Assembly: GCF_032854445.1 (NCBI RefSeq)
Contig: NC_088295.1
Coordinates: 38,722,510-38,786,509, forward strand
Direction of reading: 5' to 3'
DNA from: Liolophura sinensis
Lineage: Eukaryota; Mollusca; Polyplacophora; Chitonida; Chitonidae
Length of the DNA: 64,000 nt
Below the pieces are notes generated by a model. The model ran no database searches. It was not told where the DNA came from and saw nothing but the letters and a program-made list of their open reading frames with translations. Below are positions 26,101 to 41,100 of this stretch, piece by piece. Numbering within the stretch: the first letter of the stretch is position 1; each line of letters opens with the position of its first letter. The position numbers were made by a program, and so were the translations under genes.

Positions 26101-29100
26101 ACCAGGATCTGGAAAATATCAAAACCCTATAATTTTAATGCAAATTTTCTCGGCACGTTTTATTAGATGCCATAAGACGTTTTTAATGGTTCTTTAATGC
26201 AAGAAAAACATCAAAAAGCAAAGAGTTAACTTGTTACACAGGCAAGTGGTGACACAAATGTATGTAATGATGACAGTGGATGTTTGTCTATCACATGATA
26301 TATGCAATAACACACAGTATACAAGTACAAGTATAATATTAGGCCCTCCAGCCTTCTAGGCAACTGCTCCCAAGTTAAGCCTTGAGGAAATGTTTATGAT
26401 GTGGCAGGAAGAGTGGGAACCAGGTGGTTAAAACGAGTTCTGGCGGAAATCAGCCAACTAAAGCACATAATTCCCCATCAACTGTAGCCTGGGAAACACC
26501 GTAGATGGCAACCAGAGGTCAAGCTTTCTCAGGGTGGCCATATTGATTTTTTGACCACATGACACAAACAGCTGGGGGTGAATAAACCTATTTCGTGGTC
26601 AGTGACTAAGATAAGTAGATGTGCACCGCTCTCACTAAAACAACACGTTTTTGCTAAATTATTAACCACATATCATCAATCTCACCTTCACCTGTATAAT
26701 TTTACAAATTAGTGACAGGTAATAATTGGCATGTGTCTTATAGTTATGCATCACAATGTAGAGAAGAGCTGTCTCCATGGCCTGGTTCATTAAGAAAAGC
26801 TTTTCCAGGCTACTACTGCTGTTCAGCAAGCTTCCCACGCCACAAACTCTAAATTTCCCCTCTGAATACAAAAGTAGCCTTTCCCCCCAAAATGGCCATC
26901 ATCAGTAACTTTGAAAGGTCAAACCTATATTTACCAGGTCTTGACTCCATAAGCTATGACAAGTAGACATGCATCAATTCTGGTGGCTTGACCAGAGCTG
27001 TGACAGGTAGACATGCAACAATTCTGATGGCTTGACCAGAGCTGTGACAGGTAGACATGCATCAATTCTGGTGGCTTGACCAGAGCTGTGACAGGTACAT
27101 GTAGACATGCATCAATTCTGATGGCTTGACCAGCGCTGTGACAGGTAGACATGCATCAATTCTGATGGCTTGACCAGAGCTGTGACAGGTAGACATGCAT
27201 CAATTCTGATGGCTTGACCAGAGCTGTGACAGGTAGACATGCAACAATTCTGATGGCTTGACCAGAGCTGTGACAGGTAGACATGCATCAATTCTGATGG
27301 CTTGACCAGAGCTGTGACAGGTAGACATGCATCAATTCTGATGGCTTGACCAGAGCTGTGACAGGTAGACATGCAACAATTCTGATGGCTTGACCAGAGC
27401 TGTGACAGGTAGACATGCATCAATTCTTATGGCTTGACCAGAGCTGTGACAGGTAGACATGCATCAATTCTGATGGCTTGACAAGCGCTGTGACAGGTAG
27501 ACATGCATCAATTCTGATGCCCTGATTCATTGTTAATGTTAAAACAATAAATATGAAAGCAAACAAATTAATATTTTGGAATTCTAAACATTCAGAGTTG
27601 TGAGATATTTGTGAAGCTTGGTCAGGTTTTGGCTTGGTCATGACTTTGAGCTAGCAGGTGTATTGTGAGGAGTGAATGCCATTCTAAAACTGGCAAAGTC
27701 GCTCCACTAAGCAGTGACTAATGTCATGAATAAGTCATGTTCATGCCTGGTGCCAAGCATCCATATTGTTAATTAGCTGTTAGACAATGAATAAACACCT
27801 GTAGACTGGAGTGGCAGACATATTCTCTGTGAATAGGCTGATTTCAGTATACTGATGTCGTACACTCTCACATGCACACCTCACCCAGGCTAAGACAAGA
27901 TACATGTCACGCTTTGTGTACAATAAAGAGGTTCAACTCCATTGTTCCTTATCAAAATATTCTTCTTCAAGGCTCATGAGAAATACACAATTCAGATCTT
28001 ATTTCACTGGTACAATGGGAGATGATCAAAGGCTTGGTCATGTCTAGGAAGCCCGAACAATCAGATTACAAAAATACTTACAGATGACAGTACAAGCACT
28101 AATCAATTCCAACCAGACTTCATCAAATGAATCAAGTAATTACATGTATATTTCCTTAAATGCCAAATAAACAAACATTTTTAATACAAAAAGTGACTCA
28201 GAAATATATTAAGGGTAAATAATAATATTCTTTTGGTGATTTGTAAAGCACTATGAATTATCATTTGCATGTGCCTAAAAACCTTAATTTAAACACTGTA
28301 GTAATAGACAGGTTCCAAGTAAAGCTGCACAATAACAAAATACAGATGCAATTTTAATGTACCTTAATGGACAAAATCAAAAGATACTTTAGATGGTTAT
28401 GGAGACTGATGTTATTCCAAGACAACATGCACTACATACCAGGTTCAAATGCTGGAAGACAAAATATAGTATATTACCTGAGATGGGTAGACATTGTAAC
28501 AAGGTTGTGTCTGGAAGATGACAACCTTACGTCTTGTGAGGGTGGGAGGTTTATGCCCGTCCCACCTGTCCATTACCAGCCTACGGTCCACCACAATGTT
28601 ACGCGCAGACAGACAGGTGCTTCACGGGAAGACACCATAAGATTTGGCAGACAGCTGAGGAGTGTAATCCAGTGTTGTTACAATAGCGCATCGTAAAGCT
28701 GCCAGCGAGCCAGCCAGCTGGCCATCCGTCCAGTGCGCGACGCCGAGATAGCGATAGCAATAGGAGGAAGAGAGACAGGGGGTAACCTGCCCCTAATTAC
28801 CACGGGCACTGACGTCCCTTGTCCAAATATAAGACAGACTAAGAGATGTGCATCAGTTCACAATTCACTTAACACCTATTCTATTTGCCACAGTTGCCTG
28901 TGGCTCCTGGGTAAAGTGCCCTGGCGCATGTCACCCCTCCCCCCAAGAGAGGTGGCCCAGGCTCCCAACACTCGCTCACCCCTTAGGATGTAATTTGTTA
29001 ATTTCACACACAAGCTATGTTCTTCCCTGACATAACACGCGTTACTGGTAGCTGCAAAAGTGTTCAATATCTAGCCAAGGCATTAATAGAATATTTCGTC

Positions 29101-32100
29101 CATTACAATAGGTGAGTGAGTTTGACGGATCCCAAGGGAGCAAAGAATGCAAATGTTCAGCCCAATAAGCAACAAGGGACAGCACTGGGGGTGAACAGAA
29201 AGAGCACAAAAGATCCGAGAGAAGTAAACACACGATGGAATCCTGATGACACTCTATGTACCAATTGGATTCCCCTGCAATACTCTCCTTTAGAAGCAGG
29301 AATCAATATGATCAAGGCTTTTCTCTGCAGTTCCCGTGCTTGCCACCAGCTGTTAGGTTACTCCCTCGAGGTGCCCATAAGTCCACGGGAAAATCGCGGT
29401 CTGAAAAATCGTTGTCTTGTCAAAGGGATGCAAATTGTGCCATTTTGGTCTGTATGACCTATCGAACGGATGGAGAACGATGCTGAAGGCAATCCTGCTT
29501 GTTCAGGTCAAGATGGGTGCAGTACCTTGATCTACACCTAGTGAGGAGCTACCAACGGACAGTTACATCAGCAGTTTTACAAACACCTGCTCTTCCCCCC
29601 TCATGGCCATGGGCAACTCATTAAGCCCGTGCTTACTGTACTTCTACCACAGTTAACATGGGCTCATTCATTGCTGCACCAGTCGCGAAACGTCGTGAAA
29701 ATCCTTAATTAGTGCTAACAGCATAATAATTCATTTTCACGACATCCATTTATTTGGAGAGCCTTTTAATTCTATTACTGGAGTCCATGTAACAGGCTAA
29801 TGATTTTTGTCTTAATTTGCTTGAAGGCTAAAGAAATCAATTGAGACATTTGCATTCAAGAATAGTGAACAGTATGTTTGGAGTAGGGCCTGATCTATCT
29901 CTGCAGCTTACACTGGGGAAAAGGCAAATCAATCTTCAAATAGCCCTTGCTATTTTAAATGCCCCTCACTTTGTCGCAATGCGCGGTGCAAAAAATCAGA
30001 AACACCGATTCTAAGGCCTTGACTCTGATGAACTAATTCCTGGAGAAGTAATTACTGCCATAAAAATAATTATTGTGGTAAAAATCATCTGTCGTGAATT
30101 ACCAGAAGTGCACTGTTAAGTAATGACTTCTATTGACTTTGAGTCCATTGATAAAACTGACCCTCTAAAACCTGGACCAATGGCACACAGAAGCCAAATT
30201 AGCTATAGCACTCTCACAAGCTTTCTACACGACATGTCTAATTTAATTAATAAAACATCCTACTGACGCTGCAATATCTGATCTGATTAAGTTGGGCTAT
30301 TCTACATGCTAATGTAACAAGAAAAAAAGCAGAATAACTTCTGTCCCCCCCAACTGCCCGGCACATGCCGATCTGCCAATGTGTTCCAAAGAGATAAAAA
30401 CCATCAGATTTTCCTAGAGTACAGACATAACACTGCCAATTAATACCTTCAATTTCACTTCTAGATCAGGACACATAATCGGGTGGATTATTGGTGTGCT
30501 AAAGCACGTTATTATTGATTCAAACTGAAATCTGCGGCAGCCCTCTCAAAATTTCTGAGGAGACATGTTGAAGTTGGATTCTGCATTACTGCCACTTGAT
30601 TTCTTATAGCAGGGTTCGCCAGGCATTACTTGTAATTATGGCTGGCATCTTTCTCTTTGGGGTTCAGAGGTTCAACAAGGTTGGTGCAGTTTCAACACAT
30701 TTTGTGTGTAAGATACTTCAGCTGCAGAGCTTCCAGTCAAGTATGTAAAAATGAAATGAGTACCAGCCGAAACATGTGGGGACTGGTCCACATGGTTCCT
30801 GCAGCTACACAAATGGACTCTCCCAGAAACGATTCCCACAAATTGAAACCACAGCTGAAGCATCCGTGTCTATTCGGAAATTAGAGATACAAGGATGTAG
30901 TACGTACCTGTTCTCATCATATTCCATCAGCCTTTCAAGCCTTAGAGAAAAAAAAAGCTTTCAGGAGTTATGATATGATGGAGGCGGGATCTCGGTCAGC
31001 AGATGGCATGTGGGAATAATAAAACCATCAGCTTTCCAAGAGAATATGATTCATGGCAAGCCCGCTAGTTTTCCATTTCCGCATTCGCCTGTTAACGACA
31101 CTAGAGATACAATACCTGAACCCTGACAGCTTAAAGATTGCTAATCTGAGCCTTTCAGGTAATGTGAAACAAAAATTCCTCAGCTTAAAAGCCAACAAAA
31201 CCCAGAGTTCCTCACTTTCAGTGAGAGTAGTTCCAGTCAATATGTTACAAATACTGATATACATTACAAATATCAAATTCCACCATGCAGACTATGTAAG
31301 TTAATAACTTTTGACAGAAAAATTCACAATGCGACCACTTTAGACAAATCAGGATCTGACTTTCAAGTCCCATTTCAAGTTGAGCTGAGTTGGCCTTATT
31401 AATTAAATTCCAGTTTGCAGGTCAATAGGGGAGTTTCCAGCTGGAACTCTTTTGTCGTCAAAGGAAAAAAAACAGTCCGTGTCATGTGACATGTGAAAAA
31501 TGGTAGGCATTCAACCTTTGATGACAGTAATTTACCGATCAGCTGTCTCTCCCTTTTCCAGATTCTCAATTTTTTCCAATCATTTGTCTACTGTAAAATA
31601 CTTTTATGAAACTTTTCTCAGACACTCATGTTATAGCAAATGTGATCAAAAATAGTTGCCTAATATTTTTGACAGGTCACATGATACAACTGGGCTGTTT
31701 CTACCTTCGCTGATAAAAGAGTTCAAACTCGAAACTCCCCTATTCTAAACTATGAAATAATCTTGTTAAAGTTGACAAGAATGTCTACATGACAATTAAG
31801 ACATAACCATGAAAATGGTCATACAAAAACTGTAGACTGTGCAATATGTAATATAGCATTATAAATAAGAGTCATTGACTGGCAGAAAAATATCTGATAT
31901 CTATGTATTTAACAAAATATGCTCTAAAGGCACATATTACACCATTAAGGCCTTAGAGAGCATTATCTCTCTCAGTATCTTATATATATATATATATATA
32001 TATATTTATGCATCAGTTTTATCAACAATATAAAAAGGCATGGGAAATTTAACCAAGTGTAATGGACAAAGAGCATGTTCAATAATAGCTGCTTTATACA

Positions 32101-35100
32101 ATGTTATGACATTTGTCCACATAAAAATAAAAATACAATTATTAGTGATTTATATATTTATCTTTCTTCACTATATTATTTTACTTAACATTTATCATAT
32201 ATATGGTTCAACTGTGGCCTGTTACTTAGCATACTAGTATTTAAGAGTACAGTGGATACTGAGGCAAAGGTGTGAAGGACATGGGGTTATGTGTCAGCAG
32301 AGTGCTACCAGTGACCAGAGCACCTAATTGTACATGTAGGGGTGTTGTGAATGTATAGTGTATGTAGGAGCATACTGTGTTTCAGCCATCTGCTCACTAG
32401 CTAGCAGCATATGACAGATAATTCCCTCTTCATCCTCCCACTCTTGGCATTAAATATCATCTTGTGTTTATCTGGGCTCAGCCTAACCAACTACAGCTCT
32501 GTTTATAAATAGCTATCAGCAAATAACCTGGAGCGGGAGCTCTTTAAATAAATCATACTTGTGGATAGAGTAATACCGGAGTTATTATATTGACACATAC
32601 AGCTTGCACACTCCACACTCCACAAACATGAATGTATGGATTATCACTTTTATACATGCATTTTCAAAATCAAAGAATTGGACAAATATCTAGTGTTGTT
32701 AATATAAAAAGACAGTAAAGGGTAATGAATTCAGAGAAAACCAAATCCAGCGACAATGTTATATGACATAACATATACCTAATTCCTCAAACTTTTCCTA
32801 CATGAAAGAATAGCTTTTAGTGTAATTTATGCACATTTTTAATTTGATTTTGGAGACAAAACAATATTGGTTGTATTGGCAAGTTCCAGAGCTTCAGTCA
32901 GAAGAGTGCTTCTAGAATATGCTTGAATGAACACCTTGTAAACATGTGAAATGGTTCAAGAATTACAGTAAACATAAACAACATATAATATATATTTATT
33001 GCAAGTAAATTCATTTCACTCACAAACATTGTCATGCTACAAGGTGAAGCTGTGGTAAGTGTATATACAGCCTCAGAGAAAGCTTTCTGTACTTGGCAAG
33101 TTAATGCTCCTGAACTGCAAAGAAACTATGGCACTTGAATAGCAATTGGCAAAACACCAAAGACAACTGTTTGCTGAAACAACAAAAACCTGATATTTTG
33201 CTTTAAATGTACATGTAGTAACCAACCTAAAATTGCACATTATCTGCAACAATGAAATAACCAATACAATATGCTGAACTTACAATATTACACTTACTAT
33301 ATAGTGTATGTATACATTAAAATACCTGCAAATCAACACTCACAAGTACCAAGAAGGTTGCTGAAATAAAACTCTGAGACCTCTAAAGACAGCCAGAAAG
33401 AGAGAATTTGTTCACTGTAGCTGAAGTAGAATTAGGCCAATAAAACTTATTACAAAGGCACTCCAGCCATCACAGAAATGCAAAACAATTACACTCCTAC
33501 CTGACAAAACTGAATTTCAAGAAAATAAATGTCCTCCAGGATTTCCAAGTCGACAATGGCAGCACTGCTCAGAGGCCTCTCCAGTTCAAACCCACTCAGG
33601 GTGCCCATGACAGACGGCATTGCGGCACCAACTTTGCCCCGACCACAGAGAACCCTTCCCAGCAAGCAAGAGAGCTCTACAATTTGGCTTATAGTTGTGT
33701 TTGTGCCAGCAGGTACCAGTAACCTAGACAACTTCTGACACAGTTTGTTTAATTTACCAGTAGTCACTGCTCTGTTTTAACTGTTATAGCCAGAGCCTGT
33801 ATAATTATAGAGAAAGTCTCCTGTTACAGTACATGACCTTACTAATGTCCCCTCTCTTTACTCCTGTAGCAAACACAGAGGAACAAGTCTGATGGAATTT
33901 GACGCTGTTCAGGACGATATGTTCACTTGACACTCCAACAAGTGGTTGGACTTTCAACCAATGTGGGAAAAAAATGTACATTCATGAACATTTACACCAT
34001 TCTAAGAAGCTTGGCAAAGAACAGAAAGCCAGAATTCCCATAAAAAGTCCACTGCAGATCCAGAGCTAAAAAGAACACCTGTACACCAGCCGTAGTCTGT
34101 AAAGTGGGTTCACATGAAGAGTAGAAATTAATGGAAAGGGGTTTCGATTCAAAAAGCAAACCAGGATGGCAAGATGGAATATATCAGTCCACATTCCAAG
34201 AAAGATTTTTTCTCCTTTTAAATGTTGGATTGTCAGTGGATAAATGAATTGTTACAAAGTCAGTGTATCTCCCCGAATCTCTGCACTTCCAGATGAACGT
34301 CCAAAACCTTTTTGACTTGCACAACAAAGCTTGTCACAATCATGTCAAACCTCCACTGCAGTATTCACAATTTTTGTGTTGGACATAACCATATAGTCAC
34401 TAATCATTCTTCTTCACAACTCCACTTCGACTGGATGGGTTATCCAAATATTACACTCTTCCTTGAGAATCTTGATGTTCCTTCTGCATCCAAAGCAAAG
34501 CTGACCTGCCCTAGCAAAAGCTGCAAAAAAACTGTGCTCCGGTACAATCATACACTGGAAATAAAAGTTTACAGCAGTCTTATCCAATCTTGGTGAGACA
34601 GTTTCCTCCCACTTAAAAAAGAAGTTTGTCAGCAGAAGTCGCCAGCAGTAATATTTGAGATTAAGATGGTTGTGATGGTGGGGAGACAGACAGGCGGTTG
34701 AGAGGCACCACTGATCTACCCAAGCCACACACCTGTCTAATCTCTCCTGACCTCAATACATGCTTGGGCAAAAACTTCCCTTTGGGAGGGCACAAGGTTT
34801 TTCCAGGTTACCCCTCCAAGCAGATGGGTGCCCTTAGGTGGGTGAGGGTGGGTGGCAGATGACAACCATTCATCTCAGATTTAAGCTATCATGAAATACG
34901 TCAGTTCAATGCAACTCAATGTAGAGGATTTTTGGTGCTTTTTTACAATGACTATAAATGAAGATTCAACGTTCAGACATATTATACAGTGCAAGATGGT
35001 TGCCTGCCTGTCATAATATGTTTTTCTACTTTTTTCAACATATTTTTTTCCCCTTCTTTTTTGGTTATCTGGAAACCCAGTTTGTCCATTACCAAATGTA

Positions 35101-38100
35101 TGGTAAACGGTAGCATGTTGCATCTTCCAAAGGTTTTCATTTATATCTGGTTTATTTCAGAAGAGCTAAAAGCCCATCTGTTCTATAACTCGATCCTCTT
35201 CTCATACAGCACTGAATCTGATGATATGTCAGAACTTTTCCGTCCATGTGTTCTGTGGCTGCTTCACGTCTACGCTTTATCAAGTAACAGGGCAGCAAAG
35301 TTATCTATTACCTCCCCTTATCTTCCCTGGTTACACGACCAAAAAGTTTTTAACTTCATCCAATCAAAGATAACCACTGCTGACATGATGAAGATGAGCA
35401 AGACGGCAGATATCTCTATCCTTTCACTAAAACAGTTTCTATTTTTACTTCAACCTGACTTGACCAGATGTGATGTATCAAAGGTAACTGGATACATGTA
35501 CATTCACATGGGTTAACTTTGACTATAAATTACTTGTTATACCCATCTTCTCAACACCCATGTCCCAAGTACATTAAACTACAACTTCGTTAACTTAATC
35601 AGAAATCCTTAAAATTACAATAATACTAAGTCCAGTACCACATAAATATTATAAATGTCTCTGTTTTGAAACATATAACAAGCAAAAACGCAGCCAAGCC
35701 AAAAACACCAAGCAAGTATCAAACAAGTTTTGCAACAGATAACAGGAAAATATGACTTTAACAAAACTCTTCGATATTAAAAATTTTTTTGAATAAAAAA
35801 TTTAACCTATAAGCTAAACTGATCCTAGTAACTGATTCTCACTGATCAACTACAATAGCTGCTGTTAAACAAACTGCTTCAGCTGCTGCTTCAAGCAGAG
35901 GTGTTTCTGGGCAGGTATCTGGTGAGGTGGAGTGGTATCCTCCACGCTTTGCTCGGTTTCCTCAATGTATAAATCACACCACTAAGATATACGTGAATAA
36001 TCTTCTGTTTGGTATAAAATACCAAATCAAATAAATACACAAATGAAACTGATGCTTGAGGTAAAATCACTGGTAAAACATTTGCACTGCATGCGCGCAC
36101 GATAAAAAACATAAAAGAATTGTGAAATATCGTGACTTGAAGATGTTAAGAAACTGTACACATGGGCATGTAAGATAAATAATGTAATCACCCTTTTAGA
36201 AATTAGCCATTTAAACTTTTCATTCCAAAGACCACAATTCTTGTTACGCTTTTATAACAAAATCTACAGATACAAGTGCAGGTTACTAGGTAGAACCAAG
36301 GTAATGGAAGTTTTCTGCAGATTCTTACATCTTTAGTTGTTAGCGACCACCCAGAGATAAGACAGCAGCCATAAATCCTCTCGGGAGTAGCACTGCTCTA
36401 GCTAAGGGAATGTTTGACCTTGTCCAAAAGTACTACACATTTTTCACACCAGTTCTTTTGCAACTGCCACAGCTTCTAATCTGAATATTCCCAAATGACC
36501 ATGCAGAAACAAAAAATAGACATGTTTTGCATTAGCAGCATTCCAAAATTCAAGCCACAAAAGTTTTTTAAACATGGAACACCAGCGGGCCAATATATAA
36601 TATCCAGTCCTGCCTGTTGCTGCTCTTTGCTGGCAGTTAAGCATCAGACATTTTGAATAGTAATTCAAACCATCCAAAGAACACCTGCAAAATCATGTGA
36701 CCTGAATCCAGCAGCCATTGACTCTTAAAGCAGCAATGCAAGCCAAACAACAGGATTGCTTGAGTATCAAATGACCAATTCTTGTTGACCACTGGTTCAC
36801 CTCTGTCAAACATGTTTGTATGTTCAAGTGCTTCACACTGAATACATTACATGTCTGCTCTTTTGCCCTTTGGCCTTTCGCAGCATTTTCTTAATTCCTT
36901 TTAGAATACAGTAGCCTCTACACAAAATCTTGATGAATTTGGGCCTCTCAACCAACCACACCGACTGAAAATGTTCTCCACTGAGTCACTGACTCAAGCA
37001 CGAATAACACTTCTCATATTTCCAACAGAAAGGTGGGTATTGAGAAACTGGAAAACCTGATTCATTTAATGACCTCTTGATTGTTGTTCTAAATTTGATA
37101 ATATAAAGTGAAATCCCCAGTAAATGTACATTTGTCACCTTTGAACTATGCTCTTGATTCTTCGACCAAGTATTTTCTGGGTTAGCTTCTGAAGACCTCC
37201 TATTTTGGACTCAGGATTATTCATCATTTTTGTGCAATGAATAAAAACATCATAAAAATGTGCATTCATTTATTTTCTTTAAGTAAATCACAAAACTGTA
37301 TTTTCATGCACAGCTAAGGCTGTTTCTGCTGAAGGCCTTTTTGTCATACTGAATGAGTACTCTGCCTGGTTGGCACCTGGGGATGATAAGGAGCCAGACT
37401 CAAGAGATTGCAGATTAAGCACCCCTCACGATATCCGACAATTCTAAAGGATACTATCTGTGCTAGGTGAAAAACACAAATATCGTGATATGATGACATT
37501 GTATAATGCATTGATCTTTATATAACACAGAGAATAATGCCTACAGGCCAGGGCGGGATCTGTGAAATATTGTGTTATCACATGATGCATCTATCCTGTA
37601 TACATGTGTACAGAGCCCTTATATAGAGGCTAGAAGGGTCGATTCCACAAAGCCATTCCTCACCTCTGAATTCAAAATTTAGAATTTATACGAAAAGTTG
37701 AAATTTTGACCTATTTTTCGTAAAATAACATTTGTGAGGTGGTCATCACTTTTAATTTGTAGAACCCATAATAGGCTCTAAAATCATGTCTTAAAATTCG
37801 CCTTAGGTCAAAAATAGCTCAATGGATTCCGTTCCCTACCAGGTTGCTTCTGGGTTGCAGGTGATCTTCATAACAGCTCTGGCTGCTGCTAACCAGACAC
37901 TGGCCTCAGGCCCCTTATTTAGACAACAGACCAGGGAAAAGCTGGTCAGGTCAGCTTAGGTAAACAACAACTGACCAGCTCAATCTGATCCTGTTAGAGA
38001 GCAGAGACTGGCCCTGTTATACCAGGACTACAGCTCGGGAATCAGGGGTGAATACAGGCAGCAGACATTGAACATATACAGGCAAATATACACACATGTA

Positions 38101-41100
38101 TGTAATACTGAAGACCTTAGCCGTACAATGCTGTCGCTCAAATGTACCTAGCTATCAATTCCCCAAAATGGGGAAAACAGTAAAATTTCTGATTCCAGCT
38201 GTAACTGGAATTTACTCAAACATGTTTATATGTATTACCTTTATGTAATTTATAGTATACTCCATTTCATATTGTCTGTAAGCATTACTGATATTAATGA
38301 TTTCTGTAATATATACAATCATGTTTCAAAACCAGAAAGAGCTAACTGAATTAAGTTACACTTAGCCATAGCTAAAACATAATCTTAACAGATGGAAAAA
38401 GTTGTGCCAAAAACAATGCAAGGATATTTCCAATGCTATTAATTCAAATTATGTATATACAATATATGTTCCTTGAGTACATTTGTACTTTCCTTGACTC
38501 AGAAATCTTCAAGTAACATACACAAAGTGAGGTTAGTTCCCAGGAAGAACATTTGGAGATAGATGTACATTAAAACATACACAGTTCTGTAAGACTCCAA
38601 AATGTCCTAAACATTCATCTATGAGAGTAGAAACTCCAAATCACCTGAGTCATAATGTGCACAAAAAGGATATTTGCAATCATAAAGAAGGATCAATTTA
38701 CAATGTTCCATTTCCTGTCATTTGAAACAATGTGGTGGATGGCATTTTTATTACATTAGGTTACATAGCAAACTCTGTCAAGAGGAAACTTGGTCTTCAT
38801 CTCTTTTTGCTATGAAAGCTTTCAAAAGAACGGTTTCTATGGTAACGGTGAACACATTTTCTACTTCAACAGACAACACAAAGAATGTGTCAACTTACTT
38901 TTCAGCCAAAGTCTCATGATTTTTTTTTGTTTTTTTTTTTGTTGCCTTTGTGATTATTTGGCACAAAATCTCAATTTCCATGGCTTAGGATTACACCACC
39001 ACAGATTCTACAGAATGTCATTAAGCCTTACACAGCTTAAAAAGGACAAACTTTTTTTATGCAATTTTCTCACAAATAAATCCCACATTGAAGTTATAGA
39101 GGCAACACATAAAAGATTAATAATCTGGAACTGAGTTAGCTATGTAATTTATATTCTGCATTGGATCCATAGTTATCATAATGGGGAACACACATGCCCA
39201 AAAGGCCAGCTAGAGTTATGTCCCCTTTTTATGTTTAAAGAAAAGGACGTAACTAATACAACCCTAAATAGTCTACTCTTGGAACAAAATCATGGAGCCT
39301 GTAATATCCCTTCTGTATGTTATCCCTTGTGCTGGCACAGGCTCAGTGATCGAAATACAGACTGCTATTATGACTGCCATATTTGTTACATTTTTTATCT
39401 TCTGTTATCCCATAGTGAACAATTATGGAACAATTTATTATTAAGATTGTTAAGCAACAAGAAAAATGCAATCCTCTACCACTGGACTAACCTGAAGACG
39501 ATTGATTAGTAATTGCATACTGCCTCTCGCAACTTCACACTTCCTTCCATTAGTGAATAACTAACAACTAAAGTATAAATGCCAACACCTTTACGGCAAA
39601 ACATGCAGTACACTGAAGTTTAATCATATGACAGTCTAGGACACAGGCAGTGTTTTTAAACAGGTATGTGTATTTGTGCTGCATAAATGAAACAATAAAA
39701 GCAAAACAATTTGACCTACTGAGGACAAAATAATGTCCTGTTGTCTGAAATGGAACTCACATAAAAGATAAAGTTTTATCAACTTTTCTACAGGAATGGT
39801 ACAAAAGGCAGGTAAAGTTACTCACTCTGAACTGTACCAAGAATTCTCGACAAAGTTCTTCATTCTCCTGGACCTCAGGCTTGCTTGTCTCCTCAATCAA
39901 CCTCCCAATGCTACTCTCCACACCGTCCAGCCAGGATAAAAACTCTGCCATTTTTGTGTTAAACTCCTCCCAGGGAATGGCACTGGATCTCAGAGTTTTC
40001 TCTGCCTCAGTCAACCTGTTATAACGAAGCAGATAGAGTGTTTATTTATTTGATTGCTGTTTTATCACCTACTCAAGAATATGCACACTAACTACTCAAT
40101 CAGAGATTCCCCAGGAAGATAGAGACATACATAATTTTTCTTTTATACCGAGTTTCAAGTTGATTTCAACAATGTCTTGCTTCACATCAAGGTTTCTCTT
40201 CATAAGTTAGCCTCCTCAGAAGCACTGGTTGGATAGTGGAGACTGAGGGGTAAATTTGGCGGATAGGTGTGACTGAGATTGGGTGTGAGTAAGTCTGGAC
40301 CTGACTGAGGGTGGTGTTACTTAAGCTGGGGACACACTAGGCAGAATTTTTCATTTGAAGGGCCGTTGACAAAATACGTTGGCAATATTCATAGCATAAT
40401 TGTAGACACATAAGGTTGATTTTTCCATTGATGGTGGCCGGCACGTTATGTCATGTGATTTAGTAAATAATAATGTCACAGGTGAAAACAATTGCATGTT
40501 GTTTGATTGGTGAGCTCAGCCATCTCGATCGCCAAAGTACACTGGAGCAGAGATACACTGCCCAGATAAACTGATATCGCTGACATATTTATTCACTAAT
40601 ATCTGACCTGTTTGATTCAAATGAATATACCATCTCCAGCACAGACACACTAGGTCGATTTTTTTTTCGAAATTCACGAAATATGCATGTACAAGTGAAA
40701 AAATCTGTCTAGCGGGTCTCCTGCTTAAGGGTGGCTGTGATTAAGGGAGTGTGTGACCAAGGGAGTGTGTGACCAAGAGTGACGGTGTAACAGAGAGTCT
40801 AGGACAGGGTGTCTCTGTGACGTGGATGTGTCTGTAGCAGGATGGGTGTGGAGTTCGTGTCTGTAGCAGGATGGGTGTGGAGTTCGTGTCTGTAGCAGGA
40901 TGGGTGTGGAGTTCGTGTCTGTAGCAGGATGGGTGTGGAGTCAGTGTCTGTAGCAGGATGGGTGTGGAGTCAGTGTCTGTAGCAGGATGGGTGTGGAGTC
41001 AGTGTCTGTAGCAGGATGGGTGTGGAGTTCGTGTCTGTAGCAGGATGGGTGTGGAGTTCGTGTCTGTAGCAGGATGGGTGTGGAGTCAGTGTCTGTAGCA

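Larger units (their letters stand above)
11014..39825. other. giant dystrophin intron (human intron 55 position), 28.8 kb
   Basis: Phase-0 intron joining FLVQFR to DLQAEVDSH. It contains three candidate first exons, a LINE remnant, SINE fragments, a MITE, a palindrome, two minisatellites, a G-rich run and several unassigned open frames, all listed separately. The remaining stretches (for example 13000-14900, 16600-18800, 20450-22780, 24000-26950, 36100-39800) are AT-rich and I see nothing assignable in them. 16600-17280 has the look of transposon-derived DNA, with a TATTTATAGAC TATA-like box near 17230, but no diagnostic motif. Confidence 0.9.

Noticed and set aside
26931-27641. Long minus-strand frames with repeated [17 protein letters not shown]-type blocks
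   Set aside because: They are translations of a 44-bp minisatellite whose unit lacks stops; no coding evidence.
30919-30951. 33-nt segment between a pyrimidine-rich acceptor and an AACAG/gtacgta donor on the minus strand, readable as [10 protein letters not shown]
   Set aside because: Its only open reading is phase 2-2, while the flanking dystrophin junction is phase 0-0, so it cannot be spliced in frame. It could still be a non-coding exon.
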